This document shows positions 1 to 6,426 of a stretch of DNA of 19,535 bases, one piece after another. The stretch lies in contig JAGAWH010000015.1 of NCBI GenBank assembly GCA_017941505.1, forward strand, positions 1-19,535. The letters are read 5' to 3'. Position numbers and translations under genes: made by a program. This DNA is from Faecalicoccus sp. (GTDB lineage: Bacteria > Bacillota_I > Bacilli_A > Erysipelotrichales > Erysipelotrichaceae). The notes under the pieces are model-generated. The model did not search any database. It saw only the letters and a program-made list of their open reading frames with translations, and was not told the origin of the DNA. Each line of letters begins with the position of its first letter. Within the stretch, counting starts at the first letter, position 1.

Positions 1-917
1 GAATCAAATATATCATCCGGACCAAATTCAGGATCTTCCGCTTTTTCGGATTTGCTGACATATGCATCATTATCACTGTCAATCAATACAATCCCCTTAT
101 ATTTATTTTCAAGTGAATCACTACTTGGATCTGTAATAATTCCGGCAACAGTAATGGCATGAAGTGCAGAATCAAGTGTATCATTTGAAACCTGTCCGAT
201 GGTACCTCCGGCCACTACCTGTCCACTATCTAATATCTTTTCAATCGCAATAGGATCCTCAATCAGATCATGGTTTTCATAAACCATATTTACCGATATC
301 TGAGGCAGCAGTCCATCCGACTTGTCAAACCGTTCCAGAAGACCGGCCGAGTTTTTCAAACCCATCGGAAACATTTCTCCGTCAAAGAACCATTCAATCC
401 CTGTAAAAATATCACCACCCTGATTGGTAAAACGGCTGCTGATATATTCAAAGATTTCATCTTCCGATGTAAAAGAAGCTCCGGTATCCGGATTATTCAT
501 CTGTTCGCCCCATCCGGATATCCACAACATATTGGAAACACTGGCTGCCCAACAATGAGCATAATCATAATCATTCCAATATTGTTCAGCCTCCACACAA
601 TCCCATTTTTCTGCATCAAAGAACGCATCATCAATAATTTTTAATTCATTAGAGCCTTGGGCATCATAATGATCCGAAAGACATTGAATAAATTCATCTT
701 TATTATCTTCTTTTAAACCATTCATTGTGATTTGGTATTCATGTCCATCTGCTGCCTGAAAGGATTCATCTACAGATACACCGGGATCTTCTTTTTCAGC
801 AGTGCTGCCAAGATCAATCACGGTTGACTCTTGGGCATAAATCATCTGTGAATGATTCATCAACAAAAAGAGGGCTGCCATCCCAAACATATAGAATATT
901 TTACTTTTCAAATTCAT
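1..917 (-). CDS. Secreted IdeS/Mac-like cysteine peptidase (3' end outside window)
   Basis: The minus-strand frame is open from an ATG at 917 to the window edge, so about 305 residues are visible and the C-terminus is missing. Residues 1-29 form a signal peptide (K-rich start, FGMAALFLLM core, cleavage likely near IYA-Q). Around residue 122 the motif HCWAASVSNML resembles the CGAATAGNML nucleophile region of streptococcal IdeS. It is followed by His253 in LHAITVAGIITD and Asp280/Asp282 in LIDSDND, matching the IdeS order of Cys, then His in HVINLWGADF, then Asp in VTDSDSN. The ribosome site AAGGAGGG lies about 12 nt upstream. I infer a papain-fold endopeptidase of the Mac-1/C66-like group acting outside the cell. 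IdeS itself cleaves IgG, but the substrate here is unknown. It could also be a broader C39/papain-like protein. Confidence 0.72.
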   Translation of the reverse strand, partial: MNLKSKIFYMFGMAALFLLMNHSQMIYAQESTVIDLGSTAEKEDPGVSVDESFQAADGHEYQITMNGLKEDNKDEFIQCLSDHYDAQGSNELKIIDDAFFDAEKWDCVEAEQYWNDYDYAHCWAASVSNMLWISGWGEQMNNPDTGASFTSEDEIFEYISSRFTNQGGDIFTGIEWFFDGEMFPMGLKNSAGLLERFDKSDGLLPQISVNMVYENHDLIEDPIAIEKILDSGQVVAGGTIGQVSNDTLDSALHAITVAGIITDPSSDSLENKYKGIVLIDSDNDAYVSKSEKAEDPEFGPDDIFD

Positions 918-1000
918 GGAATAATCATCCCTCCTTTTAACAATTGTTCTCTATGAATACAATACCAAAGTCCAAACAATTCATCCATATTCTAACATTG

Positions 1001-1030
1001 AAAAAAGGAAGCGGATTTATATCCACTTCC
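1001..1030 (-). terminator. Rho-independent terminator of the anSME-like gene
   Basis: On the minus strand, GGAAG-x-GGAT and its complement form a hairpin (1007-1030) with one mismatch and a 4-nt loop, followed by six T (1006-1001). It starts 7 nt after the stop codon of the radical SAM gene. Confidence 0.75.
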
Positions 1031-1036
1031 AAACTG

Positions 1037-2125
1037 TTATCGCATCTGTCGTGTAAGTTCCACAAGACCGGATACAATATGATCCAATACCTTTTTATAA
1101 GCACAGAAAGAATCTGTTAAATAACATACATTCTGCCGTCTGCATCCTCCGGAACATATGCCAACATACTTACATTTATCACACGGTGCCTTCTTACATT
1201 GAGAAGTTTCAATAAATCGTTTGGCATTTATGGAGTTCTGCATCGTATCAAAGTTGTCTTCTTTGACATTTCCTAATTTCCACTCATCCAGACAATAGAA
1301 ATCGCAAGGGTATACATCCCCATTTCCTTCAATCACAAACTGTTTTGAGCAGTGTCCGATCATGCCGCATTGGTATGGAGACTGTCCCATCAACATAGCC
1401 TGCACATTCTCAAATAAGTTGATACTCATAAAGCCACCGCTTTGAATCTCCTTTTTCCAGGCATCAAAGAATGAATTATAAAAGGATGCATATTCACCTG
1501 CCCGCAAAGCTAAACCACTTGGATCATTACCATCCAGTTCCGGTAAGCACGGAATCAATTGAATATACTGAAATTTATGATTCTTATAAAAATCAAACAA
1601 TTCTTTTGGATGACGGGATAACTGCCTTGTGACAACCGTTAAAATATTATATTCCACCCCATGTTTTTCAAATAATTCAATTCCTTTTAATACCCTGTCA
1701 AAAGCACCCTGTTTTCTTGCATCATAGCGGTTTCGATCATGGATCTGTTTATAACCATCTAATGAGATTCCTAACAAAAATTTATGTTCTTTAAAAAAGC
1801 GGGCAAAATCATCATTTAATAAGGTACCATTGGTCTGCATAGACCAATTGACCTTCATCTTCTTTTGATCAACCAACTCGGCAAACTCCTTAAAATAGTC
1901 TATGCCGGCAACAGTAGGCTCACCACCCTGAAAGCTGATATTGGCAACCCCATCTTGACCTATATAATCATAAATACCATCGACTAACGCATTTAAAGTA
2001 TCCTCTTTCATAACACCTTGAGAGGATACTTCACGATTTTGACTGACATCGGCATAGAAACAATAACGGCATCTTAAATTACATAAAGAAGAAGCCGGCT
2101 TAATTAATACGGATATTGTCTTCAT
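1037..2125 (-). CDS. Anaerobic sulfatase-maturase-like radical SAM/SPASM enzyme
   Basis: A 362-aa radical SAM protein. The CX3CX2C cluster motif is at residues 15-22 (CNLRCRYCFY) after the family-typical start MKTISVLIKPASS, and FQGGEPT follows. The C-terminal half carries the SPASM cysteines (YPCDFYC, CKKAPCDKCKYVGICSGGCRR, FCAYKK) for two auxiliary [4Fe-4S] clusters. Known relatives (anSME) oxidise a Cys or Ser in sulfatases to formylglycine with S-adenosylmethionine, without oxygen, in the cytoplasm. An in-frame ATG lies 30 nt upstream at 2155, but ATG 2125 fits the family start and has AGGA about 8 nt upstream, so I use it. No sulfatase is in the window, so the substrate is elsewhere, or this is another peptide-modifying SPASM enzyme. 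Confidence 0.82.
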   Translation of the reverse strand: MKTISVLIKPASSLCNLRCRYCFYADVSQNREVSSQGVMKEDTLNALVDGIYDYIGQDGVANISFQGGEPTVAGIDYFKEFAELVDQKKMKVNWSMQTNGTLLNDDFARFFKEHKFLLGISLDGYKQIHDRNRYDARKQGAFDRVLKGIELFEKHGVEYNILTVVTRQLSRHPKELFDFYKNHKFQYIQLIPCLPELDGNDPSGLALRAGEYASFYNSFFDAWKKEIQSGGFMSINLFENVQAMLMGQSPYQCGMIGHCSKQFVIEGNGDVYPCDFYCLDEWKLGNVKEDNFDTMQNSINAKRFIETSQCKKAPCDKCKYVGICSGGCRRQNVCYLTDSFCAYKKVLDHIVSGLVELTRQMR

Positions 2126-2164
2126 GAACTGGTTCCTGTTCCACAATAAGGTCATCTTTCTGTC

Positions 2165-2180
2165 TTTATGTTAACATAAA
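2165..2180. promoter_or_regulatory. 16-bp perfect palindrome upstream of the anSME-like gene
   Basis: TTTATGTTAACATAAA reads identically on both strands and lies about 40 nt upstream of the radical SAM start. Its size and position suit a dimeric regulator's operator. The regulator is unknown. Confidence 0.45.
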
Positions 2181-2257
2181 CAAACCTTATCTTCTCCAAA
2201 ACAACATCGCTGCTGAAACCTCAAGCTTAACTCAATAACCACAAAGGAAGCCTATCT

Positions 2258-2278
2258 GAATATATACCCAAAAAATCG
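2258..2278 (-). promoter_or_regulatory. Conserved upstream box, copy 1
   Basis: On the plus strand this reads ATATATACCCAAAAAATCG. The same box lies upstream of both small membrane protein genes (4128-4148, 6346-6366), all in the same orientation. Here it is about 130 nt upstream of the anSME-like gene. It is preceded at 2243-2254 by AAAGGAAGCCTA, the same 12 nt as in the terminator of the second small-gene cassette, so it may be a remnant of a third cassette. On the minus strand GGGTATATAT could be an extended -10. Confidence 0.45.
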
Positions 2279-2397
2279 ACAAAAAAATAAAAAAATTTCA
2301 ATTTGAAAGAGTATGGTTATATCGATGGTTTATACTGATTTTGTATCTTCTCCGATTCTCCTTTCCCTAAGTTCTAAAATACTCCCTAATTAACTAA

Positions 2398-2426
2398 TTG
2401 ACGAATTTAATTGATAGAATTATTAT
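2398..2426 (+). promoter_or_regulatory. Promoter of higB-higA
   Basis: TTGACG (2398-2403), 17-nt spacer, TATTAT (2421-2426): a good sigma-70-type promoter with its start near 2433, about 46 nt before higB. Confidence 0.65.
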
Positions 2427-2434
2427 TGATATAG

Positions 2435-2452
2435 ATTAACTAATCCGTTAAT
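2435..2452. promoter_or_regulatory. Probable HigA operator (inverted repeat)
   Basis: ATTAAC-N6-GTTAAT is a perfect inverted repeat covering the predicted transcription start. A related sequence starting with the same ATTAACTAAT lies at 2389-2409 over the -35, 46 bp away. Antitoxins of this family usually repress their own promoter, so two operator sites bracketing the promoter are expected. Confidence 0.55.
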
Positions 2453-2478
2453 TTATATCATCGTTACGGCGGTGATTT

Positions 2479-2814
2479 ATGAAAATAACTTATTCTAATA
2501 AAAAAGTTGAAAAATGTTTTGAAAACTATGACGAGATGAAAAAACATATCCCTTTCGAATGGACCAGAGCTGTAAAAAAACACATTGATCGTTTACAGGC
2601 AGCTGAAACCTTTGGTGATTTTTTACAATTGAATCTGGGTCACCCTGAGCGGTTAAAAAATCAAAATGAGATACAATATTCCATTCGAATAAATGGAAAT
2701 GTGCGATTAATAATAAAGCTTGATAAAAACTGTACTATTAGTCAATGCAAAGAAATAGAAATAGAAGGAGTGGTTGATTATCATGGCAGATCTGAAACGT
2801 GGTATATCCCTTGA
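2479..2814 (+). CDS. higB: HigB/RelE-family toxin
   Basis: A 111-aa protein of the HigB (RelE/ParE superfamily) toxin type, ribosome-dependent mRNA interferases in known members. Family-like features are the N-terminal helical part (KKVEKCFENYDEMKKHI), the RLQAAETFGDFLQLNLGHPERLK segment that matches the L..a.tl.dL..lp..r.e.Lkg pattern, the RLII strand, and the ending EIEIEGVVDYHG. Its 3' end overlaps the antitoxin gene by 32 nt, so the toxin-first order and coupling are typical of higBA. GGTGAT lies 5 nt before the ATG. Transcription should come from the promoter at 2398-2426. The symbol rests on family resemblance, not on demonstrated toxicity. Confidence 0.8.
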   Translation: MKITYSNKKVEKCFENYDEMKKHIPFEWTRAVKKHIDRLQAAETFGDFLQLNLGHPERLKNQNEIQYSIRINGNVRLIIKLDKNCTISQCKEIEIEGVVDYHGRSETWYIP

Positions 2815-3865
2815 TCTATTAATTCATCCGGGAGAAACAATTTCCGATGTATTGGAAGACAGGAACATCACACAAAAAGAATTGGCGAAAAGAGCCGGTG
2901 TATCTGAACCTTTTTTAAGCGATGTCATTCGGGGAAAGAAAGACATTTCCAAAGGCTTAGCTATGGGTCTTGAATATGCATTAGGGGTCCCAAAATCATT
3001 TTGGTTAAACCTTCAGGCAAATTACGATGCCGAATTGTTAAGCATTACGGAAGAACAAAGTATCACAGACCAGGAAAGGACAGTCTTTCAATCAATCCAG
3101 GAAATTGTTCATTATTTAAAAACAACAAATAATATTCCCTGTGATTCAACTGAGAACCAGGCCATCATCTCGCTTAGAAAGAATTTAAGAATCAGTAATT
3201 TATGTCTTTTGAAGACAATGGTCCCCCTCCGTTTCTTTCGAAGTGCAGAAGAAACAAAATTCAATTCCGATCTTCTTGGTGCCTGGTTATGCCTTTGTGA
3301 AGCACAACAACAGCCTGCAGCATCTTTTTTCGATGAATTCCGAATTCAAGATCTAATCCTCAGTCTTAAAAATATCATGCAAAGAAAAGAATTGGATCCC
3401 AGCTCTTCCTTAATGAATGCATTATCCGAATATGGCATCCAATTTAGCACCATCCAATCTTTTCGAGACATACCTATTCAAGGCATTTTAAGAAAAAATG
3501 AGAATACATACCAGCTGGTTCTCACAAGATACGAAACACCTGCGGATGATTTCTGGTCCTTAATATTTCGCCAAATCGGCCATATGGTCAATAAAGATAT
3601 AAAAAAGAACGGTATGTTTATAACCATAGAAGATTTAGCCAACATCAATTTCAATAAAACAAATGAATTTAGCGCAAATTCGCTTTTAGATGCAAACAGT
3701 TATAAACAGTTTTTGGAAAATCACAAGTTCACTATTTCTTCAATTGAGCAATTTGCAAAGTCGCAAAATGTACCTTCCTATATTGTAATTGGACGACTTC
3801 AACGGGAAGGCATTATTCCTTTCAATAAATTTGAAAAATATAAACTAAAATACAAATGGACGTAA
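2783..3865 (+). CDS. higA: HigA-family antitoxin with degenerate ImmA/IrrE-like domain
   Basis: A 360-aa antitoxin/repressor. Residues 10-80 are a HigA-type XRE helix-turn-helix (HPGETISDVLEDRNITQKEL, then GVSEPFLSDVIRGKKDISKG). The C-terminal part ends like the known long HigA proteins carrying an ImmA/IrrE metallopeptidase domain (YIVIGRLQREGIIPF...LKYKW). The zinc motif HExxH is replaced by RQIGH (263-267), so two of its three key residues are lost, while a Glu at 295 (NEFSANSLL) remains. I infer a non-catalytic domain, perhaps a sensor or a toxin-binding module. ATG 2783 has AAGGAG upstream; a TTG at 2774 is too close to it. The protein should neutralise HigB and repress the operon through the inverted repeat at 2435-2452. 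Confidence 0.82.
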   Translation: MADLKRGISLDLLIHPGETISDVLEDRNITQKELAKRAGVSEPFLSDVIRGKKDISKGLAMGLEYALGVPKSFWLNLQANYDAELLSITEEQSITDQERTVFQSIQEIVHYLKTTNNIPCDSTENQAIISLRKNLRISNLCLLKTMVPLRFFRSAEETKFNSDLLGAWLCLCEAQQQPAASFFDEFRIQDLILSLKNIMQRKELDPSSSLMNALSEYGIQFSTIQSFRDIPIQGILRKNENTYQLVLTRYETPADDFWSLIFRQIGHMVNKDIKKNGMFITIEDLANINFNKTNEFSANSLLDANSYKQFLENHKFTISSIEQFAKSQNVPSYIVIGRLQREGIIPFNKFEKYKLKYKWT

Positions 3866-3867
3866 AA

Positions 3868-3899
3868 GGATATCACGAAAAGTGATATCCCTTTTGAAT
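3868..3899. terminator. Bidirectional terminator between higA and the small membrane gene
   Basis: A 9-bp perfect stem, GGATATCAC / GTGATATCC (3868-3876, 3882-3890), with loop GAAAA. T-rich tails follow on both strands. It begins 3 nt after the higA stop and ends before the convergent small gene. Confidence 0.85.
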
Positions 3900-3905
3900 T
3901 TTTAC

Positions 3906-4079
3906 TTATATTCCGGTAAATTCATCATCATCAGCTTTAAAAGCTCCTGTAATAAAGCGAAGTATTCCTTTTAACAAAGATTGAAGAATAGCCAATATGA
4001 TTACACAAATCACTTCACATAATCGAAATGCCACCATAACCCAATGAATCACAATGTTGTCTTTTTCGTTGAATTTCAT
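3906..4079 (-). CDS. 57-aa small membrane protein, copy 1
   Basis: I do not recognise this family. MKFNEKDNIVIHW is followed by a hydrophobic segment (about residues 10-34, VMVAFRLCEVICVIILAIL), then an amphipathic SLLKGILRFITGAF and an acidic tail KADDDEFTGI. One transmembrane helix is likely. The reading frame is open five codons further upstream, but there the codons ATG AGG AGG are the Shine-Dalgarno sequence itself (GGAGG 7 nt before ATG 4079), so the protein starts at MKFNEK. The paralogue at 6124-6297 is identical at 48 of 57 positions, which supports a real gene. Possible roles (type I toxin-like peptide, regulator of a membrane complex) are speculation. Confidence 0.72.
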   Translation of the reverse strand: MKFNEKDNIVIHWVMVAFRLCEVICVIILAILQSLLKGILRFITGAFKADDDEFTGI

Positions 4080-4127
4080 GAAATCCCTCCTCATTTTGCA
4101 TCTAGATCATACCTTACCTGTGGAACA

Positions 4128-4148
4128 GAATATATACCCAAAAAATCG
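4128..4148 (-). promoter_or_regulatory. Conserved upstream box, copy 2
   Basis: Contains ATATATACCCAAAAAATCG (plus strand), the box shared with 2258-2278 and 6346-6366, about 50 nt upstream of the small membrane gene. A TATGAT closer to the gene could be the -10, with the box as activator site. Alternatively the box holds the promoter itself. Confidence 0.5.
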
Positions 4149-4196
4149 GTAGAAAATTTAATATAATACTTGTTTTCATCGAGACATTCAGGAAAT

Positions 4197-4249
4197 ATCT
4201 TTGGATTCAATATGAAAATCTTTGGATTGACAAGTAAAAACTATGGATT
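4197..4249 (+). repeat. 21-bp phased repeat array A (3 units)
   Basis: The core ATCTTTGGATT occurs at 4197-4207 and 4218-4228, and as AACTATGGATT at 4239-4249. Starts are spaced exactly 21 bp, two DNA helical turns, so a protein could bind all sites on one face. Sequence between cores is not conserved. The same core and spacing recur at 4424-4497. Confidence 0.8.
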
Positions 4250-4258
4250 GGAATCAAT

Positions 4259-4337
4259 AAAAAAAGAACGCACCGAGAATCGAACCCTCGACGTTCTCCG
4301 ATATACTCTGATTGACTAGAAAAGAGGTATACCTTGT
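4259..4337 (-). ncRNA. Candidate ~80-nt small RNA between the two 21-bp arrays
   Basis: On the minus strand a perfect TATAAT (4348-4343) sits 17 nt from a weak -35, TGGCAA (4371-4366). Transcription would start near 4337. At 4340-4312 TTGAC/GTCAA and AGGTATACCT can fold into a 5' stem-loop. A two-part hairpin follows (GAACG/CGTTC outer, CGAGG/TCTCG inner, loop GTTCGAT) at 4296-4266, ending in seven T (4265-4259), a good terminator. No protein-like frame is seen in the interval. The hairpin resembles a tRNA T-arm, but no acceptor or anticodon arm can be formed. The promoter and terminator are seen; the RNA itself is inferred. Confidence 0.45.
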
Positions 4338-4423
4338 CAATGATTATACGACACATCGCTCATATTTGCCAGTTTCTTTGCAGGCATTAGAAATTGAAAT
4401 CATTGATTATATTTACTAAAAAT

Positions 4424-4497
4424 ATCTTTGGATTCATCGCAGAAATCTTTGGATTGGGTTACTATACCTTTGGATTGATACACAAAATATATAGATT
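4424..4497 (+). repeat. 21-bp phased repeat array B (4 units)
   Basis: Cores at 4424 (ATCTTTGGATT), 4445 (ATCTTTGGATT), 4466 (ACCTTTGGATT) and 4487 (ATATATAGATT, degenerate) are each exactly 21 bp apart, ending 13 nt before the GTG start of the AlbA_2 regulator. The last unit runs into its ribosome site GGAGGA. This is the position expected for autoregulatory operators. The units happen to be in the regulator's reading frame but are cut off from it by a TAG at 4492-4494. Confidence 0.85.
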
Positions 4498-4509
4498 GGA
4501 GGAATAACA

Positions 4510-6090
4510 GTGGATTATACACGTATAAAAGAACAAGCCAATGATATTTTAAAAAGCAGAGTACCGGAATGTTCGTATATTGAATACAAAGCATCTGAAC
4601 AGCAGCTGGACAAAATCCTGAAAACGATTTGTGCTTACGGAAACAATTATTACGATAATGACATCCAATATTTGTTTATAGGTATCGAAGAAGAAAACAG
4701 TTCCGAGAATAAGGCAATTCCTGTTCTACCAATCAAAGGAATCACAAGCACTCATTTAGAAAAGTGTAAAAACACTCTCAACTCGTTAAAGCCCTTTCTT
4801 TACCCCAACGTGAAATTTGAAATATTATCAAATAACTTGGAAGGAATTGATTATCTTGTTTTGATTGTTCAACGACAGACCGGCGGACCGTTCATGGTTT
4901 CAGAAAGAGCAGAAAAAAGCAAGAAGGTAAAACTTAAAGCCGGCAGATACATCCGAATAGAATCCGACACAAGATTAGCTCGTGTTGATGAAGAATACGA
5001 TCTTCTCCGTAAATTTGCCAATTATCACTACACCTCGATTTCAACAACTGAAGCAACAATCAATGATTTAAGCATGGATTTAATACAAGAATATCTATTC
5101 TCTACCAGCAGGCGCAAAATCAATGATACTCTCACAAAAAATGAAGCCGCTAAAACATTAGGTCTGATCGATAAAAATGACCCGACCCACTCTCGTGTCA
5201 AAAACTTTGCGGTACTCATGTTTGCGCAGCATCCGGAACAATTTATTCCTTATGCGTATACTGAATTGATCATTGATATGTTTAATACTAAAAAAACAAT
5301 GGAATCCAAAACATTTAGAGGTCCGATTTGGAAACAATATGAAGCCATCATAAATTACATTAACGATAATTATCTGAATGAACTTGTTTTACGGGAAGAA
5401 GGTAAATCAGAAAACAGAAGAATTATAAATTTCCCATTTACGGCTGTAGAAGAGCTGTTGGCTAATGCGATTGTTCACAATAATTACGAAAATCAAAAAC
5501 CGATTCAAATTTATATTTCCAGGAGTCAGTTGAATATCGTGAATTATAATAAGCCACTGCCACCGCTTAAAATCAATGATTTGAACGAAAGATCCTTTTT
5601 TAATGAACGCGATACAGAAAATCCGGAAATCAGAGATATGTTCAAAGCACTGGGAATCATCGAATCATTCGGAACAGGAATCGGTGAAGCAAAAAGAGCA
5701 ATGCAGGAAAACGGTTCCCCTCAGCTTTATTACAAATTATTCGATTCAAATGATAATGTGACTTCCGTAGTAATACCTGTGAATCAGGAATACTATCAAA
5801 TCAAATATGAGAATGATCGTGGGCAAAATCCCCGGCCGGAGGTAGACACCGAAAACATCAAACAAAAAATATTGAATTCTAAGTATTCTCAAACCGTTAA
5901 AAGAAACCTGTGTAAGATATATGAAGAATTACCATCCGAGGTCTTTGGAAACGAAAGAATCGTTCAAGTTTTAAACTGTTCCGAAGTAACCGCAACCTCA
6001 TATATCAAAAGAATGTATGACCAGCTGCATATTATTGCGGCCGTTCAAGGTGCCGGTAAAGGAAAATATAAATTTTCGCCACCCGAATAA
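4510..6090 (+). CDS. AlbA_2 (Schlafen-like) / HATPase_c_4 regulator
   Basis: A 526-aa protein often annotated as ATP-binding protein or putative transcriptional regulator. Residues about 15-165 form the AlbA_2 domain (SYIEYKAS, YLFIGIEE, GRYIRIESDTRLA). Residues about 305-415 form a RecG-C-terminal-like GHKL ATPase (EELLANAIVHNNYEN N-box near 314-327, ESFGTGIGEAKRAM near 385-398). The last 65 residues look like a winged helix (VFGNERIVQVLNCSEVTATS, then a basic tip). AlbA_2 proteins bind nucleic acid; the exact role of this group is unknown. The start is GTG 4510 with GGAGGA 6 nt upstream. Two arrays of 21-bp repeats lie directly upstream and are the likely control sites. The gene lies between two copies of the small membrane protein cassette. 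Confidence 0.85.
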   Translation: MDYTRIKEQANDILKSRVPECSYIEYKASEQQLDKILKTICAYGNNYYDNDIQYLFIGIEEENSSENKAIPVLPIKGITSTHLEKCKNTLNSLKPFLYPNVKFEILSNNLEGIDYLVLIVQRQTGGPFMVSERAEKSKKVKLKAGRYIRIESDTRLARVDEEYDLLRKFANYHYTSISTTEATINDLSMDLIQEYLFSTSRRKINDTLTKNEAAKTLGLIDKNDPTHSRVKNFAVLMFAQHPEQFIPYAYTELIIDMFNTKKTMESKTFRGPIWKQYEAIINYINDNYLNELVLREEGKSENRRIINFPFTAVEELLANAIVHNNYENQKPIQIYISRSQLNIVNYNKPLPPLKINDLNERSFFNERDTENPEIRDMFKALGIIESFGTGIGEAKRAMQENGSPQLYYKLFDSNDNVTSVVIPVNQEYYQIKYENDRGQNPRPEVDTENIKQKILNSKYSQTVKRNLCKIYEELPSEVFGNERIVQVLNCSEVTATSYIKRMYDQLHIIAAVQGAGKGKYKFSPPE

Positions 6091-6092
6091 TA

Positions 6093-6122
6093 GTAAAGGA
6101 AGCCTAAATCGGCTTCCTTTAC
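6093..6122. terminator. Bidirectional terminator between AlbA_2 gene and small gene copy 2
   Basis: A 12-bp perfect stem, GTAAAGGAAGCC / GGCTTCCTTTAC, with a 6-nt loop lies 2 nt after the AlbA_2 gene stop and 1 nt before the stop of the convergent small gene. Its T-rich arm serves both directions. Confidence 0.8.
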
Positions 6123-6123
6123 T

Positions 6124-6297
6124 TTATATCCCGGTAAATTCATCATCCTGAGCTTTAAAAGCTCCTGTAATAAAGTGAAGTATTCCTTTTAACAAAGATC
6201 GAACAACCGCAAATATGATTACATAAATCACTTCACATAAACGAATTGCCACCATAATCCAATGAATCACAATGTTGTCTTTTTCGTTGAATTTCAT
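6124..6297 (-). CDS. 57-aa small membrane protein, copy 2
   Basis: Paralogue of the gene at 3906-4079. Nine of 57 residues differ, mostly conservative changes inside the hydrophobic stretch (IMVAIRLCEVIYVIIFAVV), while the N-terminus MKFNEKDNIVIHW and the end DDEFTGI are kept. That pattern suggests selection on a protein. The start is again the ATG with GGAGG 7 nt upstream; the upstream in-frame ATG AGG AGG is the ribosome site. Function unknown. Confidence 0.72.
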   Translation of the reverse strand: MKFNEKDNIVIHWIMVAIRLCEVIYVIIFAVVRSLLKGILHFITGAFKAQDDEFTGI

Positions 6298-6345
6298 GAA
6301 ATCCCTCCTCATTTTGCATCTAAATCATACCTTACCTATGGAACA

Positions 6346-6366
6346 GTATATATACCCAAAAAATCG
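6346..6366 (-). promoter_or_regulatory. Conserved upstream box, copy 3
   Basis: The 19 nt ATATATACCCAAAAAATCG (plus strand) are the same as at 2258-2278 and 4128-4148, placed about 50 nt upstream of small gene copy 2. Confidence 0.5.
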
Positions 6367-6412
6367 GTATAAATCAACAAAAAAGATAAGATGGTTTTAT
6401 CACCAATTACTC

Positions 6413-6424
6413 TGACATTTGTCA
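6413..6424. promoter_or_regulatory. Inverted repeat TGACA-N2-TGTCA, candidate operator
   Basis: Perfect 5-bp arms lie directly before the run of GTTATAAA repeats and about 140 nt upstream of the 5'-nucleotidase gene. A repressor or activator site is possible; the regulator is unknown. Confidence 0.35.
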
Positions 6425-6426
6425 AA

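Larger units (their letters stand above)
3901..4151 (-). repeat. Small-membrane-protein cassette, direct repeat copy 1
   Basis: About 250 bp comprising the 57-aa gene, its ribosome site and its upstream box, repeated at 6118-6369 in the same orientation with roughly 90% identity by eye. The similarity runs through the non-coding upstream part to the box at 4128-4148 and stops just after it, so the whole transcription unit was duplicated. Confidence 0.85.
6118..6369 (-). repeat. Small-membrane-protein cassette, direct repeat copy 2
   Basis: Second copy of the unit at 3901-4151, same orientation, including gene, ribosome site and upstream box. With copy 1 it brackets a ~2-kb segment (arrays, candidate RNA, AlbA_2 gene) that recombination between the copies could delete. 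Confidence 0.85.

Noticed and set aside
270..644. 124-aa plus-strand frame
   Set aside because: Antisense to the IdeS-like gene, with no family features and no ribosome site.
4080..4094. Five extra N-terminal codons (MRRDF) on both small membrane proteins
   Set aside because: ATG AGG AGG is the Shine-Dalgarno region of the downstream ATG; the same holds at 6298-6312.
4259..4300. tRNA gene or tRNA-end attachment site (GGTTCGATTC-like loop)
   Set aside because: No matching acceptor strand, D-arm or anticodon arm can be formed, and no second copy is in the window; hairpin plus seven T fits a terminator better.
4197..4497. CRISPR array
   Set aside because: Cores are 11 bp with 10-bp gaps, no 25-37 bp repeats or unique spacers, and no cas genes nearby.
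4400..4594. 64-aa minus-strand frame with heptads QSK/ESK over array B
   Set aside because: It has no ribosome site and overlaps the regulator start; the heptads follow from the 21-bp DNA period. I keep only the note that it may be a decayed coding repeat.
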